Made by a program: the position numbers and the translations under genes. A stretch of DNA of 64,000 nucleotides from Hyphomicrobiaceae bacterium (GTDB taxonomy: Bacteria; Pseudomonadota; Alphaproteobacteria; Rhizobiales; Aestuariivirgaceae): NCBI GenBank assembly GCA_900298995.1, contig OMIC01000007.1:1-64000 (forward strand). Direction: 5' to 3'. Shown piece after piece: positions 10,070-18,691 of the stretch. Numbering within the stretch: position 1 is the first letter of the stretch; the number at the start of each line of letters is the position of its first letter. The notes below the pieces were generated by a model. The model did not search any database, was not told the DNA's origin, and was given only the letters and a program-made list of their open reading frames with translations.

Positions 10070-10579
10070 ATGTTTCATAAATCCCTGCCGGTTGGATTGG
10101 GCTGCATCTTCGCCCTTGCTGGAGTTGCCGAGGCTGGAAATTCGCTTTTTCCGGGAGGCCCGCGATATGACGGCGACATCAAGATAACGGAAGTGTCGGG
10201 ATCTGGCTGTGTTTATAAGGATTACATAAGCTATTATGTTCTTGGTAAGAGATTCAAAGCCGTGTTCAGGTCCAAGACAAAGCCTGATTCACCGGCGCCT
10301 GAGTCAATGTCTGTTGAACTGCCGTTGGCTGGTGCAATATGGCTGCAGGCCGAAGGTGATGGTACTTTCGCAGGCAAGAACCAGTCGTTGATCGGTACAG
10401 TGATCATCGACGCCTATAAATATACGCCTGACGGCCTCATTTCAAATCTGACGTTCGATCCTCCAACAGTTGGAGAAACGGCGTCTGCTTTTACGTTCAA
10501 GGGAACGCTCAAGAATTACATATATAAGGATTGCACTATAAAACTTCAGGGTGACTTTGACTTGCGTGTCTCGGGGTAG
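10070..10579 (+). CDS. Small secreted protein of unknown function
   Basis: The 169-residue product begins with a signal peptide (MFHKSLPVGLGCIFALAGVAEA, cleavage expected near residue 22). The mature part is about 147 residues, rich in Gly, Thr and aromatic residues, probably all-beta, with cysteines in GSGCVYKDY and YKDCTIKLQ that could form a disulfide. I chose ATG 10070 because a GGAGG Shine-Dalgarno lies 6-10 bases upstream and the signal peptide starts exactly there; the open frame continues upstream but without features. I do not recognise the family. It stands between rfbD and a leftward glycosyltransferase, so a periplasmic or surface role linked to the polysaccharide is possible but unproven. 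Confidence 0.72.
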   Translation: MFHKSLPVGLGCIFALAGVAEAGNSLFPGGPRYDGDIKITEVSGSGCVYKDYISYYVLGKRFKAVFRSKTKPDSPAPESMSVELPLAGAIWLQAEGDGTFAGKNQSLIGTVIIDAYKYTPDGLISNLTFDPPTVGETASAFTFKGTLKNYIYKDCTIKLQGDFDLRVSG

Positions 10580-10672
10580 TCATCTGCGTTCGGTATTGTA
10601 TTCGATGATTGCCCGATAGAGGCATAATGCGCCGATCCTGAACCTTTGCGAACCAAAAGGCCGGAGACGGGC

Positions 10673-11731
10673 TTAGCCACAGTTGCTCTGACTGTCAGCT
10701 AGCTTCGGCGGTGAAGTGTCGAGAGTAAGGGAAGCGTCAAATATACGAATAGCAAGAAAGAACCGGCGCAGCTGAACGGCCAGTAGCAGGGCACCAGCCT
10801 CCGATAAAAAGGCTTTGGACAAACCGAACACGCTGAAACCCGTTCGCAAACGGAAGATTGCAGCAAGATCCGCAGGCAACGTGCCGGCGTGATCCATCGC
10901 TCTGCAAAGTTCCTGTCTGCTGTAGAAGATCCTGCGTGATGTCTGCCGATAGGATCTGACATAAGTCATACCCACTTGGCGACTGCGGAAAAGATTTTTC
11001 TGTTTCTTGGCCCCCACGTGGTTGGTAGCGTGCTGACGATAGTCCACCAAGGGCCGATCAATAAAGACTGAGCGTCCCAAACAAGCTGCGGCCACACTCG
11101 TCACGTGATCGTGAAGAAGTTCGCCGTTGTAAGACAGCATCAATTCAAGCGCTAATTCTGCTGTCCTGCGCGGAAACAGTGCGGTCATTCCAGTGACGCT
11201 ATTCAGCAGGACTGCGCCGAAGAGATTTGCATGCTGGCGACGCCCTTCGTATTGGTGAAGAGACGCAGACAGTTCCTCTCCTTCTGCTCCCACGACGCGT
11301 GCATCACAATGGACAAGCGAAACATCAGGTTTGGTAGCCTCCGCAACGCTTTGAGAAAGCTTGTCCGGATACCAGATGTCGTCCTGATCCGCATAACCAA
11401 AGAACGTGCCGTTGGAGGGCGCTATCTTGAGCCCCGCCGCCAGACCTGATGCGAAGGCCGCGCGCGCACCGAGGGCGTTTTTATTGTACAAGCTTCTGAA
11501 GCGGGCGGCGCTCACCATTTCTACAACCCGTCTGTCCAGAGCCGTTTCATCACCATCAAAAACAGCTATCACTTCAAGCGCGACCCCCTTTTGAGCCAGA
11601 AGAGAGGCTATTTGAGCCGCGAGATGTCCAGGGTCAGGCTTGTGAAGTGCAAGTACAATAACAACTTCTGGAAGTTTCACGTCATGCCCGACCGTATCGG
11701 CCAGGTTGAGCGTATCACCGCGCAATTGCAT
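10673..11731 (-). CDS. Family 2 glycosyltransferase
   Basis: The 352-residue protein is a GT-A fold family 2 glycosyltransferase. The N-terminal half shows VIVLALHKPD, the region around IAVFDGDE, and the metal/nucleotide-sugar motif YADQDDIWYPDKL followed by LVHCDARVV. Such enzymes transfer a sugar from a nucleotide donor during polysaccharide assembly in the cytoplasm. The C-terminal third has hydrophobic helices that may associate with the membrane. It overlaps the upstream sulfotransferase gene by 17 bases, so the two are probably cotranscribed and act on the same glycan. Sugar specificity cannot be told. Confidence 0.85.
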   Translation of the reverse strand: MQLRGDTLNLADTVGHDVKLPEVVIVLALHKPDPGHLAAQIASLLAQKGVALEVIAVFDGDETALDRRVVEMVSAARFRSLYNKNALGARAAFASGLAAGLKIAPSNGTFFGYADQDDIWYPDKLSQSVAEATKPDVSLVHCDARVVGAEGEELSASLHQYEGRRQHANLFGAVLLNSVTGMTALFPRRTAELALELMLSYNGELLHDHVTSVAAACLGRSVFIDRPLVDYRQHATNHVGAKKQKNLFRSRQVGMTYVRSYRQTSRRIFYSRQELCRAMDHAGTLPADLAAIFRLRTGFSVFGLSKAFLSEAGALLLAVQLRRFFLAIRIFDASLTLDTSPPKLADSQSNCG

Positions 11732-12674
11732 AGGCGGCCAACTTCTTGCCGCTATTCGTGAGCGCCTCTCCCGTATTACCCACTTTCAGGTCGAGGCGCG
11801 CATCGGCTGGCCATGTGGGGTCAACATCCATCTCGAAACCGTGATGGCCATCTCCAACTCCAGCCTTTACCAAGTCCTCGCGACGCCGGTCAGCTACGAT
11901 GGTGTGCACCAATTGCCCGTTGACAAACGCGTGTACTCTTGCCCTTCGCTTTGGCTGGCCCGAATACATCGCCCATCCCCGGAGTTTGCCATTCACGATC
12001 CGGTCCACATGTCCGACATATGTCAACCGCGACGATTTTAGATATGCCTCCGGTCCATTTTCCACGACGCCCAATGCTCGTTCCTGCAGTTCTGCCGTGA
12101 GCTGGACTCCAACAAAACCTGCCACAGTTTGAATCGATTCGACCGGAAACTGCAGAAACTTCTCGTAACTCACGAGTAGCATGGGGCACTTCACGCCGGA
12201 TATGCAACGAACCAGCAATTCGTACTCTGCAACGTAACGCCCGAGATTGGAGAGGATATCCATCTCCATCGAGATATTATTCCGCATGGCAATTGCCAGT
12301 ATGTCCCGAAAGGTGACAATGACTCGTGGCTTGCGTAACAGTAGTTCTATGGACGAAATCTCGCGGAAGGCATTCGGACGCTTGAAGCCCCATACCGAGT
12401 GAGCCGAATTCCGATGAGCTGCGACCGCTGCGAGAGCCTCGAAATCGGCTTTCTCAATGAGGTCTGCCACAGCGACGTCTTCAAAAACAGCATTGTCGAT
12501 CTTCTCTCCCATGAAGATCCCGAATTCGTTCAAGAGCGAAGCAATCATGGATGTGCCGCTGCGTGTCAGGCCCACGACTGCCACGGTCGCTTCACCCCCG
12601 AAAGGCTGAGGGTTGATTTCCGCGATTCCTCTATTCACAAGGGACACTTGAGATCCGGGCGACATATCGATCAT
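11715..12674 (-). CDS. Sulfotransferase-family protein with C-terminal beta domain
   Basis: The 319-residue protein has a PAPS-binding P-loop, VVGLTRSGTSMIASLL, near residue 35, and the rest of a P-loop sulfotransferase-like fold to about residue 215. The last 95 residues form a separate domain starting YVGHVDRIVNGKLRGWAM and containing R-x-D-L-x-x-AGVGDGHHGFEM. That pattern recurs in proteins that handle bacterial polysaccharides and is probably a small beta-sandwich. It would sulfate a sugar of the nascent polymer. It overlaps the following GT2 gene and lies 45 bases downstream of the double sulfotransferase. Strict assignment as a sulfotransferase rather than another P-loop transferase is likely but not certain. 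Confidence 0.75.
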   Translation of the reverse strand: MIDMSPGSQVSLVNRGIAEINPQPFGGEATVAVVGLTRSGTSMIASLLNEFGIFMGEKIDNAVFEDVAVADLIEKADFEALAAVAAHRNSAHSVWGFKRPNAFREISSIELLLRKPRVIVTFRDILAIAMRNNISMEMDILSNLGRYVAEYELLVRCISGVKCPMLLVSYEKFLQFPVESIQTVAGFVGVQLTAELQERALGVVENGPEAYLKSSRLTYVGHVDRIVNGKLRGWAMYSGQPKRRARVHAFVNGQLVHTIVADRRREDLVKAGVGDGHHGFEMDVDPTWPADARLDLKVGNTGEALTNSGKKLAAYAIAR

Positions 12675-12719
12675 GATCCAGGAACACTTCTCATCAGGCT
12701 CTGTCTACCTGCCGGCTTC

Positions 12720-14582
12720 CTACAAATACGGAGCATAGGCCTCAAAATCAATGCGGTAGATCCAGCGGATTCTATCCTTGGCAGCGTCGGTTAGAATCTG
12801 TTCAGGAGTGGGAAATATGCCGGAACGGATCATTTCCTTTGTGAACGCAGTCTCGTCGGCTGGTTGTCCTCCCGTAACCTGCCGATACTGCTTGCCGGAG
12901 AAGTCTGACATCAGGCCAGGGCACCCCATTTGGGTGAGGTCCGTAGCTTGTAGGCCAGCAAGGCGTTCAAAATCGTGAAGCCCCTCTGCCAGAGATTGCT
13001 TGCTCACGTTCACGACCAAGTTGGGCTTGTGTTTGCGTTCCAGACTGTGAAACTGCGGTTTTACCCTGTTGACGGACTGATTGAGATGATCCTTCTTTAG
13101 ATAGTCCAGAAAATCAATGAAAGAGAGACCGTTCCGAGACGCGGTGTCGACACCAGTCACCGTGGCGATGCGGTCATCGAGAACGCCACTCTCGACAATG
13201 CTTCTGAAGACACTGACCGCCCGCTCATAGGGGTCCCTGATGACCTTCAAGAGCAACAGGCTCGCCGGGTCAGACGACTGTCCCCTCCGAAAAAGGTCAG
13301 ACTTGAAATAATTCTTTGCGCGGTGCTGCAGGATCTTTGCCCCCAGGAACCGGACTTCGCCTCCAAATCCCGACACATGAGCAAACCAACTATACACCGC
13401 GGCCGAGGCGGACTTCGGCGACCAAAGAACCATGATGGATTTTTCTGGATTGATGAGCGGTCTCACATCCTGCTGCTGGAGAGTCCTCCGTCGGACTGGT
13501 CGGTCGGCCTGGCGTTTTCCCGTTGGCCGCGGGCGTCGGGCCGCAATCGTGCCGTGCAGCGCCATTCGCAATTGGTGCAGAAGTTCTGCATCGCTGGTCC
13601 CAGATGCTATATCTGTAACCCCAGAGGCTGCAAGGGCCTCCAACAACGCCTCGCGGGCACCGGGAACCGGTTGAAGAAGATCCATCTCGGATGACACGTC
13701 AGTCACGAGAGATTCGCCGTCGGCCTCGGCCAGACTCTTGCCAAGCCGATGCTCCATCCAGGCGATATCTTCGGCATGGGGACCAACAACCCGATCGAGG
13801 AACTGTGGTGAAAACCGGAACTTGGAATTGCCGATCGGCCTGATATGACCAAGAGTGGCTCGAAAGTCACTTCCCATCATGGTCTCAAGTCTGTTCTCGG
13901 CACAGTACTTGTTATACTGATAAATGAGACATAGTAATTCACGCGATATCGATTCATTATGGCGTGAAATGCGGGATGCGGGGAAGTCAATTCCGAGTGT
14001 GGCGCAGAAGTCTAACACTGAGTCGCCTCCCACAAGCGCTTGGCGATCGAAGAGCTTTAGGGTAACAGCGTCCCTTCCGAATATCCTGTCGAATTTCTCA
14101 AAGCTGTTGCGATAGTTGCGATAGAGCTTTCCCAGATCGATTCGAGAGATGCCGCCCGATCTGACCTGTTGCTGAAAGGCGCTCGAGACAAAGCTCTTGG
14201 GAGGGCGGACATAGCCGAGAATCTGTATCTCATCCCGGTCGCCCAGAAGCAGGTCCCGGAGGCGAATGAGCGCATCTTCCTGTAGCTGCCCTATATCTTC
14301 TCCTGATATGATAAGTGTGCGCGATCCGGCGGCTGAAAGAGAGTGGCACAAATCGTTTTGCACATTCTGAATGTATTCCGCCAGCATGGCAGGTGATCTA
14401 TGGCGGTTCCCAAGATGGTTCTCGGGCCTTGCGGTGAGCATGCTGTAAATTGCCACGCTGTGGTTCCCGGAGGCACCGATATTTGCATAGTAGAAGGAGG
14501 TGTCACTAAAACGGTGGAGGCTGTTCTGTATGGAAGTTGTACCGGTCTTGTGCATTCCGATATGTACAACGCATTTTTTCAT
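12720..14582 (-). CDS. Two-domain sulfotransferase
   Basis: The 620-residue protein joins two different sulfotransferase-like domains. The N-terminal domain has the P-loop VVHIGMHKTGTTSIQ (5-19) and ends near residue 290. The C-terminal domain starts near 380 with VLWSPKSASAAVYSWF (385-400) and LKVIRDPYERAVSVFR. It ends RIRWIYRIDFEAYAPYL, closely resembling the end of the 325-residue protein encoded at 17607-18584. A basic linker (about 345-375) separates the two halves. Two active sites in one chain would allow sulfation at two positions, or one half may be non-catalytic. The gene sits in a leftward run between the 934-residue glycosyltransferase and another sulfotransferase. The assignment of both domains rests on P-loop motifs. 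Confidence 0.82.
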   Translation of the reverse strand: MKKCVVHIGMHKTGTTSIQNSLHRFSDTSFYYANIGASGNHSVAIYSMLTARPENHLGNRHRSPAMLAEYIQNVQNDLCHSLSAAGSRTLIISGEDIGQLQEDALIRLRDLLLGDRDEIQILGYVRPPKSFVSSAFQQQVRSGGISRIDLGKLYRNYRNSFEKFDRIFGRDAVTLKLFDRQALVGGDSVLDFCATLGIDFPASRISRHNESISRELLCLIYQYNKYCAENRLETMMGSDFRATLGHIRPIGNSKFRFSPQFLDRVVGPHAEDIAWMEHRLGKSLAEADGESLVTDVSSEMDLLQPVPGAREALLEALAASGVTDIASGTSDAELLHQLRMALHGTIAARRPRPTGKRQADRPVRRRTLQQQDVRPLINPEKSIMVLWSPKSASAAVYSWFAHVSGFGGEVRFLGAKILQHRAKNYFKSDLFRRGQSSDPASLLLLKVIRDPYERAVSVFRSIVESGVLDDRIATVTGVDTASRNGLSFIDFLDYLKKDHLNQSVNRVKPQFHSLERKHKPNLVVNVSKQSLAEGLHDFERLAGLQATDLTQMGCPGLMSDFSGKQYRQVTGGQPADETAFTKEMIRSGIFPTPEQILTDAAKDRIRWIYRIDFEAYAPYL

Positions 14583-14630
14583 GAACAGATCCTCGACGGC
14601 ATGTATGGGCAGGGAGTCTCAATAGCGGCC

Positions 14631-17435
14631 CTAATCGAGCCCAATCGAGAAATCCTCGCGCCTCAAAGTCAGATTGGGAGAATAATAGGGGTCCCGCATC
14701 AGTTTGTCACCCCATCGGGCCTTCATGTAGAGGACTTCACCCTCAAAACGCTTCTGCTTTTCCGGACTGTCTTCGGATCCGCGCGAAAGCGATTCGTGAT
14801 GGTATAGTTCGGCGTGGGGGGTCCAGGCATTGGTGTATCCCGCCTGAGTCACCCGCAGACAGAAATCGACATCATTAAAGGCGACAGCCAGATTGTCGGC
14901 GTCCAACCCCCCAACCTCCTCATAGATGCTCTTGCGGACGATTAGACAGGCCGCGGTCACGGCAGAAATGTTTTGTACAAGATGAAGACGCCCGAAGTAG
15001 CCACGCCGAATTCGCGGCGCATGCTTGTGGCTGTGGCCGGCCACCCCTCCGAGGCCGAGAATCACACCTGCGTGCTGAATGGTCTCGTTGGGATAATACA
15101 GCTTGGCTCCCACACACCCGGTGCCGGGCAGCAGTGCCAAGGAAACGATTTCATCCAACCATCCTGGTGATATGACCTCCATGTCATTGTTGATGAGGCC
15201 GACCAGCTCCCCTCTCGCATGTGCCACGGCAAAATTGTTGATAGCTGAATAATTGAATGGTTTGTCATAGCGCAGAATCCGGGCGACGCCACGGTATTCT
15301 AGTTCGCAGAAGTATCTCAGGCTCTCTGGATGGTCACTCCCATTGTCAACGACGATAATCTCGTAGTTGGAATAGGTTGTCTTCTCGCGAATTGAATCGA
15401 TGCAGACTCTCAGCACGTCATGGCTGTTCCGTGTTGGGATAATCAGAGACACGAGCGGTGGCGCATCTGGCAGGGAAAAACGGACCCTATTCCAGTTGTG
15501 GCCTTCGACTGTCTCGACATGACCTGGAAGGCCCTGTACCTGCAGATATTCGGTGAGTGCATTCCGGGCGCTGACGATAGCATAATCCTTCTGGTCATCT
15601 TTCCGGGCGACGGAGGTCTCTGTCGCTCTCCAATGATAGAGAACTTTTGGAATGTGAACTATGTTCCGGGCGCCAGTATGGGCAACAACGCGGAGGTTCA
15701 GATCGTAGTCCTGACTTCCCACGAATGCGTGGCGCCATCCTCCGACCTGACGTATGTTGGCACTGCGATGCACTGTGAGGTGGTTGAAATAGTTCTGGCC
15801 CATGAACAGAAGCGGATTCCACTCCGGCTTGAAAAAGGGGTCGAATCTGTGACCGTGATCATTGATCTTGTCTTCATCGGAATAGATGATCTGAGCATCG
15901 GGATTTTCTGATACGGCCAAAGCGACCTCTGCCAGGGCATTGGGCGCCAACAAGTCATCATGGTCAAGAAGGGCCACAAAATCGGATGTTACCAGTTCAA
16001 AGGCAGAATTGGTCGCTTCTGAAATATGTCCATTGTGGCTTCGGTAGATCACCTTGATACGTGAATCGCGCGCTGCCCACTCTGCGAGCAGGGGCCTCAC
16101 CCACTCAGCGGTGGAACAATCATCAGCGATGCAAAGCTCCCAGTTCTCATAGATTTGCCCAACAACACTAGCAATTGCCTCGTTCAGCAGTCGTGGGGGC
16201 GTGTTGTACACCGGCATCACGACCGCAATCCTGGGGAGATCAGGTCTCGCCGCCAGTTCAGTCTTCAGTGCAGGAGCCTCGACCCGGTCATAGTCGTATG
16301 TGGCAATCCACTGAGCGTAGGTTTGATCCCCTCTCAGCCTTGCTCCAGCAGGTGCTTCGAATGCGATGTGGCGCCTGATGAGGTGCTTGAACATTGGCCA
16401 GAGCAGCCGATAGTCCGGCTGGACCTCTCTGTCGTCCAGTCCCATGACCGTGACGCGCCTCAAGAAGAGGCTGAGCGAGACAGGTTTCAGTACAAACCGG
16501 CGGATACGGAATCGACATGCGCGCTCGGCGGGGTCCAGTCTCAACTTCCGAAGCCTGCCCGGAATGAGGAGGTGTATTTGATAATGAGTTCCGTCCGCAC
16601 GGCGCAGGACAACTGAATTTCCTTGCGTCCAGCGCCCACGCCTCTGGAAATAGACGCGTGGAAAGAGCCGTCCCTCGAGGGGCGTGATCTCGAGTTCCAG
16701 AAGCATCGGTCCCCGTACGCCGGGTTCGCCCAGGTCAAATACCAGATAGGGATCCCGGCCCTCAGAGGTATATACGCCATCGGTTTCAGTTAGATGATTG
16801 AGAACGGACAGACGACCTGTCGCCAGAAGGTCGATATCGGACCGTAGCTTTTCTCCCCACGGCCAATGCTTCGTCCGCCATTTGTTCCATTTCGCGAGCG
16901 GAGCAGAAGGCTGAACGCGATCAAAAGGATCAATCACGACGTTGCGCCCAAGGAGTCGACTGGCGAAGGTCATGGCGATGGCGGACAAATTCTGCGCTCC
17001 AATACCTTGATCTGCCGCGTGACGTGTCGCCACATCTGAAATCGGTTCAACGTAAAACCGGCGGATGCGGAAACGACAGGCTCTCTCGGCGGGATCAAGA
17101 CGGATCGCGGTCAATCGCGAGGCAACAATCAGGCAAAGGCTATAGTTGCCGCCGCCAATATGGCGCATGCCAGCAGAATAGCCCTGCCGCCAACGGCCGC
17201 GAGCGCGATAATAGATACGCGGGCTAATTGCACCCTCAATTGTTTCAATGTCGAGCAGAATTCGGATAGCGCCCCGGACGCCTGCCGCGTCAAGCTTGAA
17301 AATCAGATAGGGATCCTCGCCCGTGGCTACATATTCCCCATCGAGTTCTGTCAAATCGTTGAGACTTGACAGATGCCCTTTCCCCAGAAGGTCAATCTTC
17401 GACCTGAGCTTCTCGCCCCAAAGAGACAACTTCAC
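14631..17435 (-). CDS. Double family-2 glycosyltransferase with duplicated N-terminal domain
   Basis: The 934-residue protein has two GT2 domains. The first begins near residue 402 (IAVVMPVYNTP) with ADDCS and ALLDHDDLL; the second begins near 665 (VSLIIPTRNS) with IVVDNGSD and LVGLINNDMEV. This arrangement is typical of O-antigen and capsule glycosyltransferases that add two sugars or alternate linkages. The first 320 residues are unusual: a domain of about 130 residues occurs twice (4-133 and 192-319). Both copies open with WGEKLRS and contain the identical segment LDPAERACRFRIRRF (113-127 and 300-314). It may be a beta-sandwich that binds carbohydrate or a partner, but I do not recognise it. 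The gene lies in the sulfotransferase-rich leftward run. Confidence 0.84.
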   Translation of the reverse strand: MKLSLWGEKLRSKIDLLGKGHLSSLNDLTELDGEYVATGEDPYLIFKLDAAGVRGAIRILLDIETIEGAISPRIYYRARGRWRQGYSAGMRHIGGGNYSLCLIVASRLTAIRLDPAERACRFRIRRFYVEPISDVATRHAADQGIGAQNLSAIAMTFASRLLGRNVVIDPFDRVQPSAPLAKWNKWRTKHWPWGEKLRSDIDLLATGRLSVLNHLTETDGVYTSEGRDPYLVFDLGEPGVRGPMLLELEITPLEGRLFPRVYFQRRGRWTQGNSVVLRRADGTHYQIHLLIPGRLRKLRLDPAERACRFRIRRFVLKPVSLSLFLRRVTVMGLDDREVQPDYRLLWPMFKHLIRRHIAFEAPAGARLRGDQTYAQWIATYDYDRVEAPALKTELAARPDLPRIAVVMPVYNTPPRLLNEAIASVVGQIYENWELCIADDCSTAEWVRPLLAEWAARDSRIKVIYRSHNGHISEATNSAFELVTSDFVALLDHDDLLAPNALAEVALAVSENPDAQIIYSDEDKINDHGHRFDPFFKPEWNPLLFMGQNYFNHLTVHRSANIRQVGGWRHAFVGSQDYDLNLRVVAHTGARNIVHIPKVLYHWRATETSVARKDDQKDYAIVSARNALTEYLQVQGLPGHVETVEGHNWNRVRFSLPDAPPLVSLIIPTRNSHDVLRVCIDSIREKTTYSNYEIIVVDNGSDHPESLRYFCELEYRGVARILRYDKPFNYSAINNFAVAHARGELVGLINNDMEVISPGWLDEIVSLALLPGTGCVGAKLYYPNETIQHAGVILGLGGVAGHSHKHAPRIRRGYFGRLHLVQNISAVTAACLIVRKSIYEEVGGLDADNLAVAFNDVDFCLRVTQAGYTNAWTPHAELYHHESLSRGSEDSPEKQKRFEGEVLYMKARWGDKLMRDPYYSPNLTLRREDFSIGLD

Positions 17436-17606
17436 GCACGCTCCTATTCACGGCCGACACAAGGCAATCCGTTAGATCTACGCAACGATCTCCCAAACCC
17501 GGATTACGGCGATCTCAAGGCAGCTTGCTTCCGCGCCAGGCTGAAGAGGTCAATAACGACAGGCCACATCAAATACAATCGGATGAAGCATGGAAAGATG
17601 TCGAAT

Positions 17607-18584
17607 TCAGAGATACGTACCGTAGGTCTCAAAGTCGATCCCGTAGATCTCACGAATGCGCTCTTTTGCGCTGGCCGTCAGCAATTGCTCATAAGTCGGG
17701 AAGGGCTTGTCTCCACGCGCCGCTGACCAGTCAAATGGCTGGAAATCGAGGTTCTCTCCTTCGACCGGCTGAGTTCTTGCCTTTCTCCTCGACTCAAGAG
17801 AATGCAGCCAGTTGATTTTCCCCAAGTCAACTGGCGGCATGCCTCGGGAAGCGACTGCAGCATTCAGCTCAGAGAACAAGTCCTGCTTCGATATGTTTAT
17901 GACGCAATCAGCCTTGCGTATGAGGTCGCGGCGCATTGTCTGAGGGCGATAATGCGGGTTGCTCTTGGTCATGCCTACTTTCACGACAAGGTCGAGAAAT
18001 TTCTGGAAGGAGAAGCCTTCTTCCCTTGTCAGTTTCCCACCGTATGCAGTGTGGATGTCATCATCTGCAAATCCGGTTGTCAGCGCGTGCCGATAAATAC
18101 TGACTGCGCGGGCATAGGGGTCCCGAAGTACCTTGACCGCAAAGAGTTCATCCGGGTCAGTTTCGAGTCCCTTTGCATAGAAGGCAGACTTGTTGAAAAT
18201 CAGTGTCCGATGCCTGTGAGGCCCGCTGCGAAGAACCTCCTCCATGAAGCCGGCAAACGCCGAAAACCAGACATAGACCGAAGTGCAGGCTGATTTGGGC
18301 GACCAGTAGATCAACAGTTTGTTCTGGTGATCTATGAGCGGCGAGGATGGTCTTAATCCCAGATTGGTACCGTCCCGCATCTGCCAGTTCGTTGGCGCCT
18401 TATCCAGGGGCACAATCTTGAGATCAGCGAGGGCGATCCCCTCTGGAAGGGGGGACGCTCCCCGCTTCTTCATCTGACGGATCTTTCTTCTGGCAGCACC
18501 GGGTCTGCGATTTGCGATCCCTCGGGGTTTCAAGTCTGGACGTTTCGGTTCCATCTGACGTGTTCTTTCTATATATGAGGCCAT
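17607..18584 (-). CDS. Sulfotransferase family 2-like protein
   Basis: The 325-residue protein has a short basic N-terminus (about 80 residues), then the PAPS loop LLIYWSPKSACTSVYVWF and the 3'-phosphate site VKVLRDPYARAVSIYRHAL, as in the carbohydrate sulfotransferase family 2. It ends RIREIYGIDFETYGTYL. The second half of the 620-residue sulfotransferase at 12720-14582 shares the WSPKSA loop, the LRDPY-x-RAVS motif and this C-terminal sequence, so the two are paralogues. It is the first gene of the leftward run and is divergent from a secreted-protein gene. Its likely role is sulfation of the same surface polysaccharide. Confidence 0.82.
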   Translation of the reverse strand: MASYIERTRQMEPKRPDLKPRGIANRRPGAARRKIRQMKKRGASPLPEGIALADLKIVPLDKAPTNWQMRDGTNLGLRPSSPLIDHQNKLLIYWSPKSACTSVYVWFSAFAGFMEEVLRSGPHRHRTLIFNKSAFYAKGLETDPDELFAVKVLRDPYARAVSIYRHALTTGFADDDIHTAYGGKLTREEGFSFQKFLDLVVKVGMTKSNPHYRPQTMRRDLIRKADCVINISKQDLFSELNAAVASRGMPPVDLGKINWLHSLESRRKARTQPVEGENLDFQPFDWSAARGDKPFPTYEQLLTASAKERIREIYGIDFETYGTYL

Positions 18585-18691
18585 TCTCTACTGAGACGGA
18601 CTGGCTATGGAGCCCGCAAGGTAGAGTGGTGACTTTGAGTCTCCTGTCTATCGCAGCGCCTCCTTTTTCGCAACCTGATGTGGGTTCTCCG

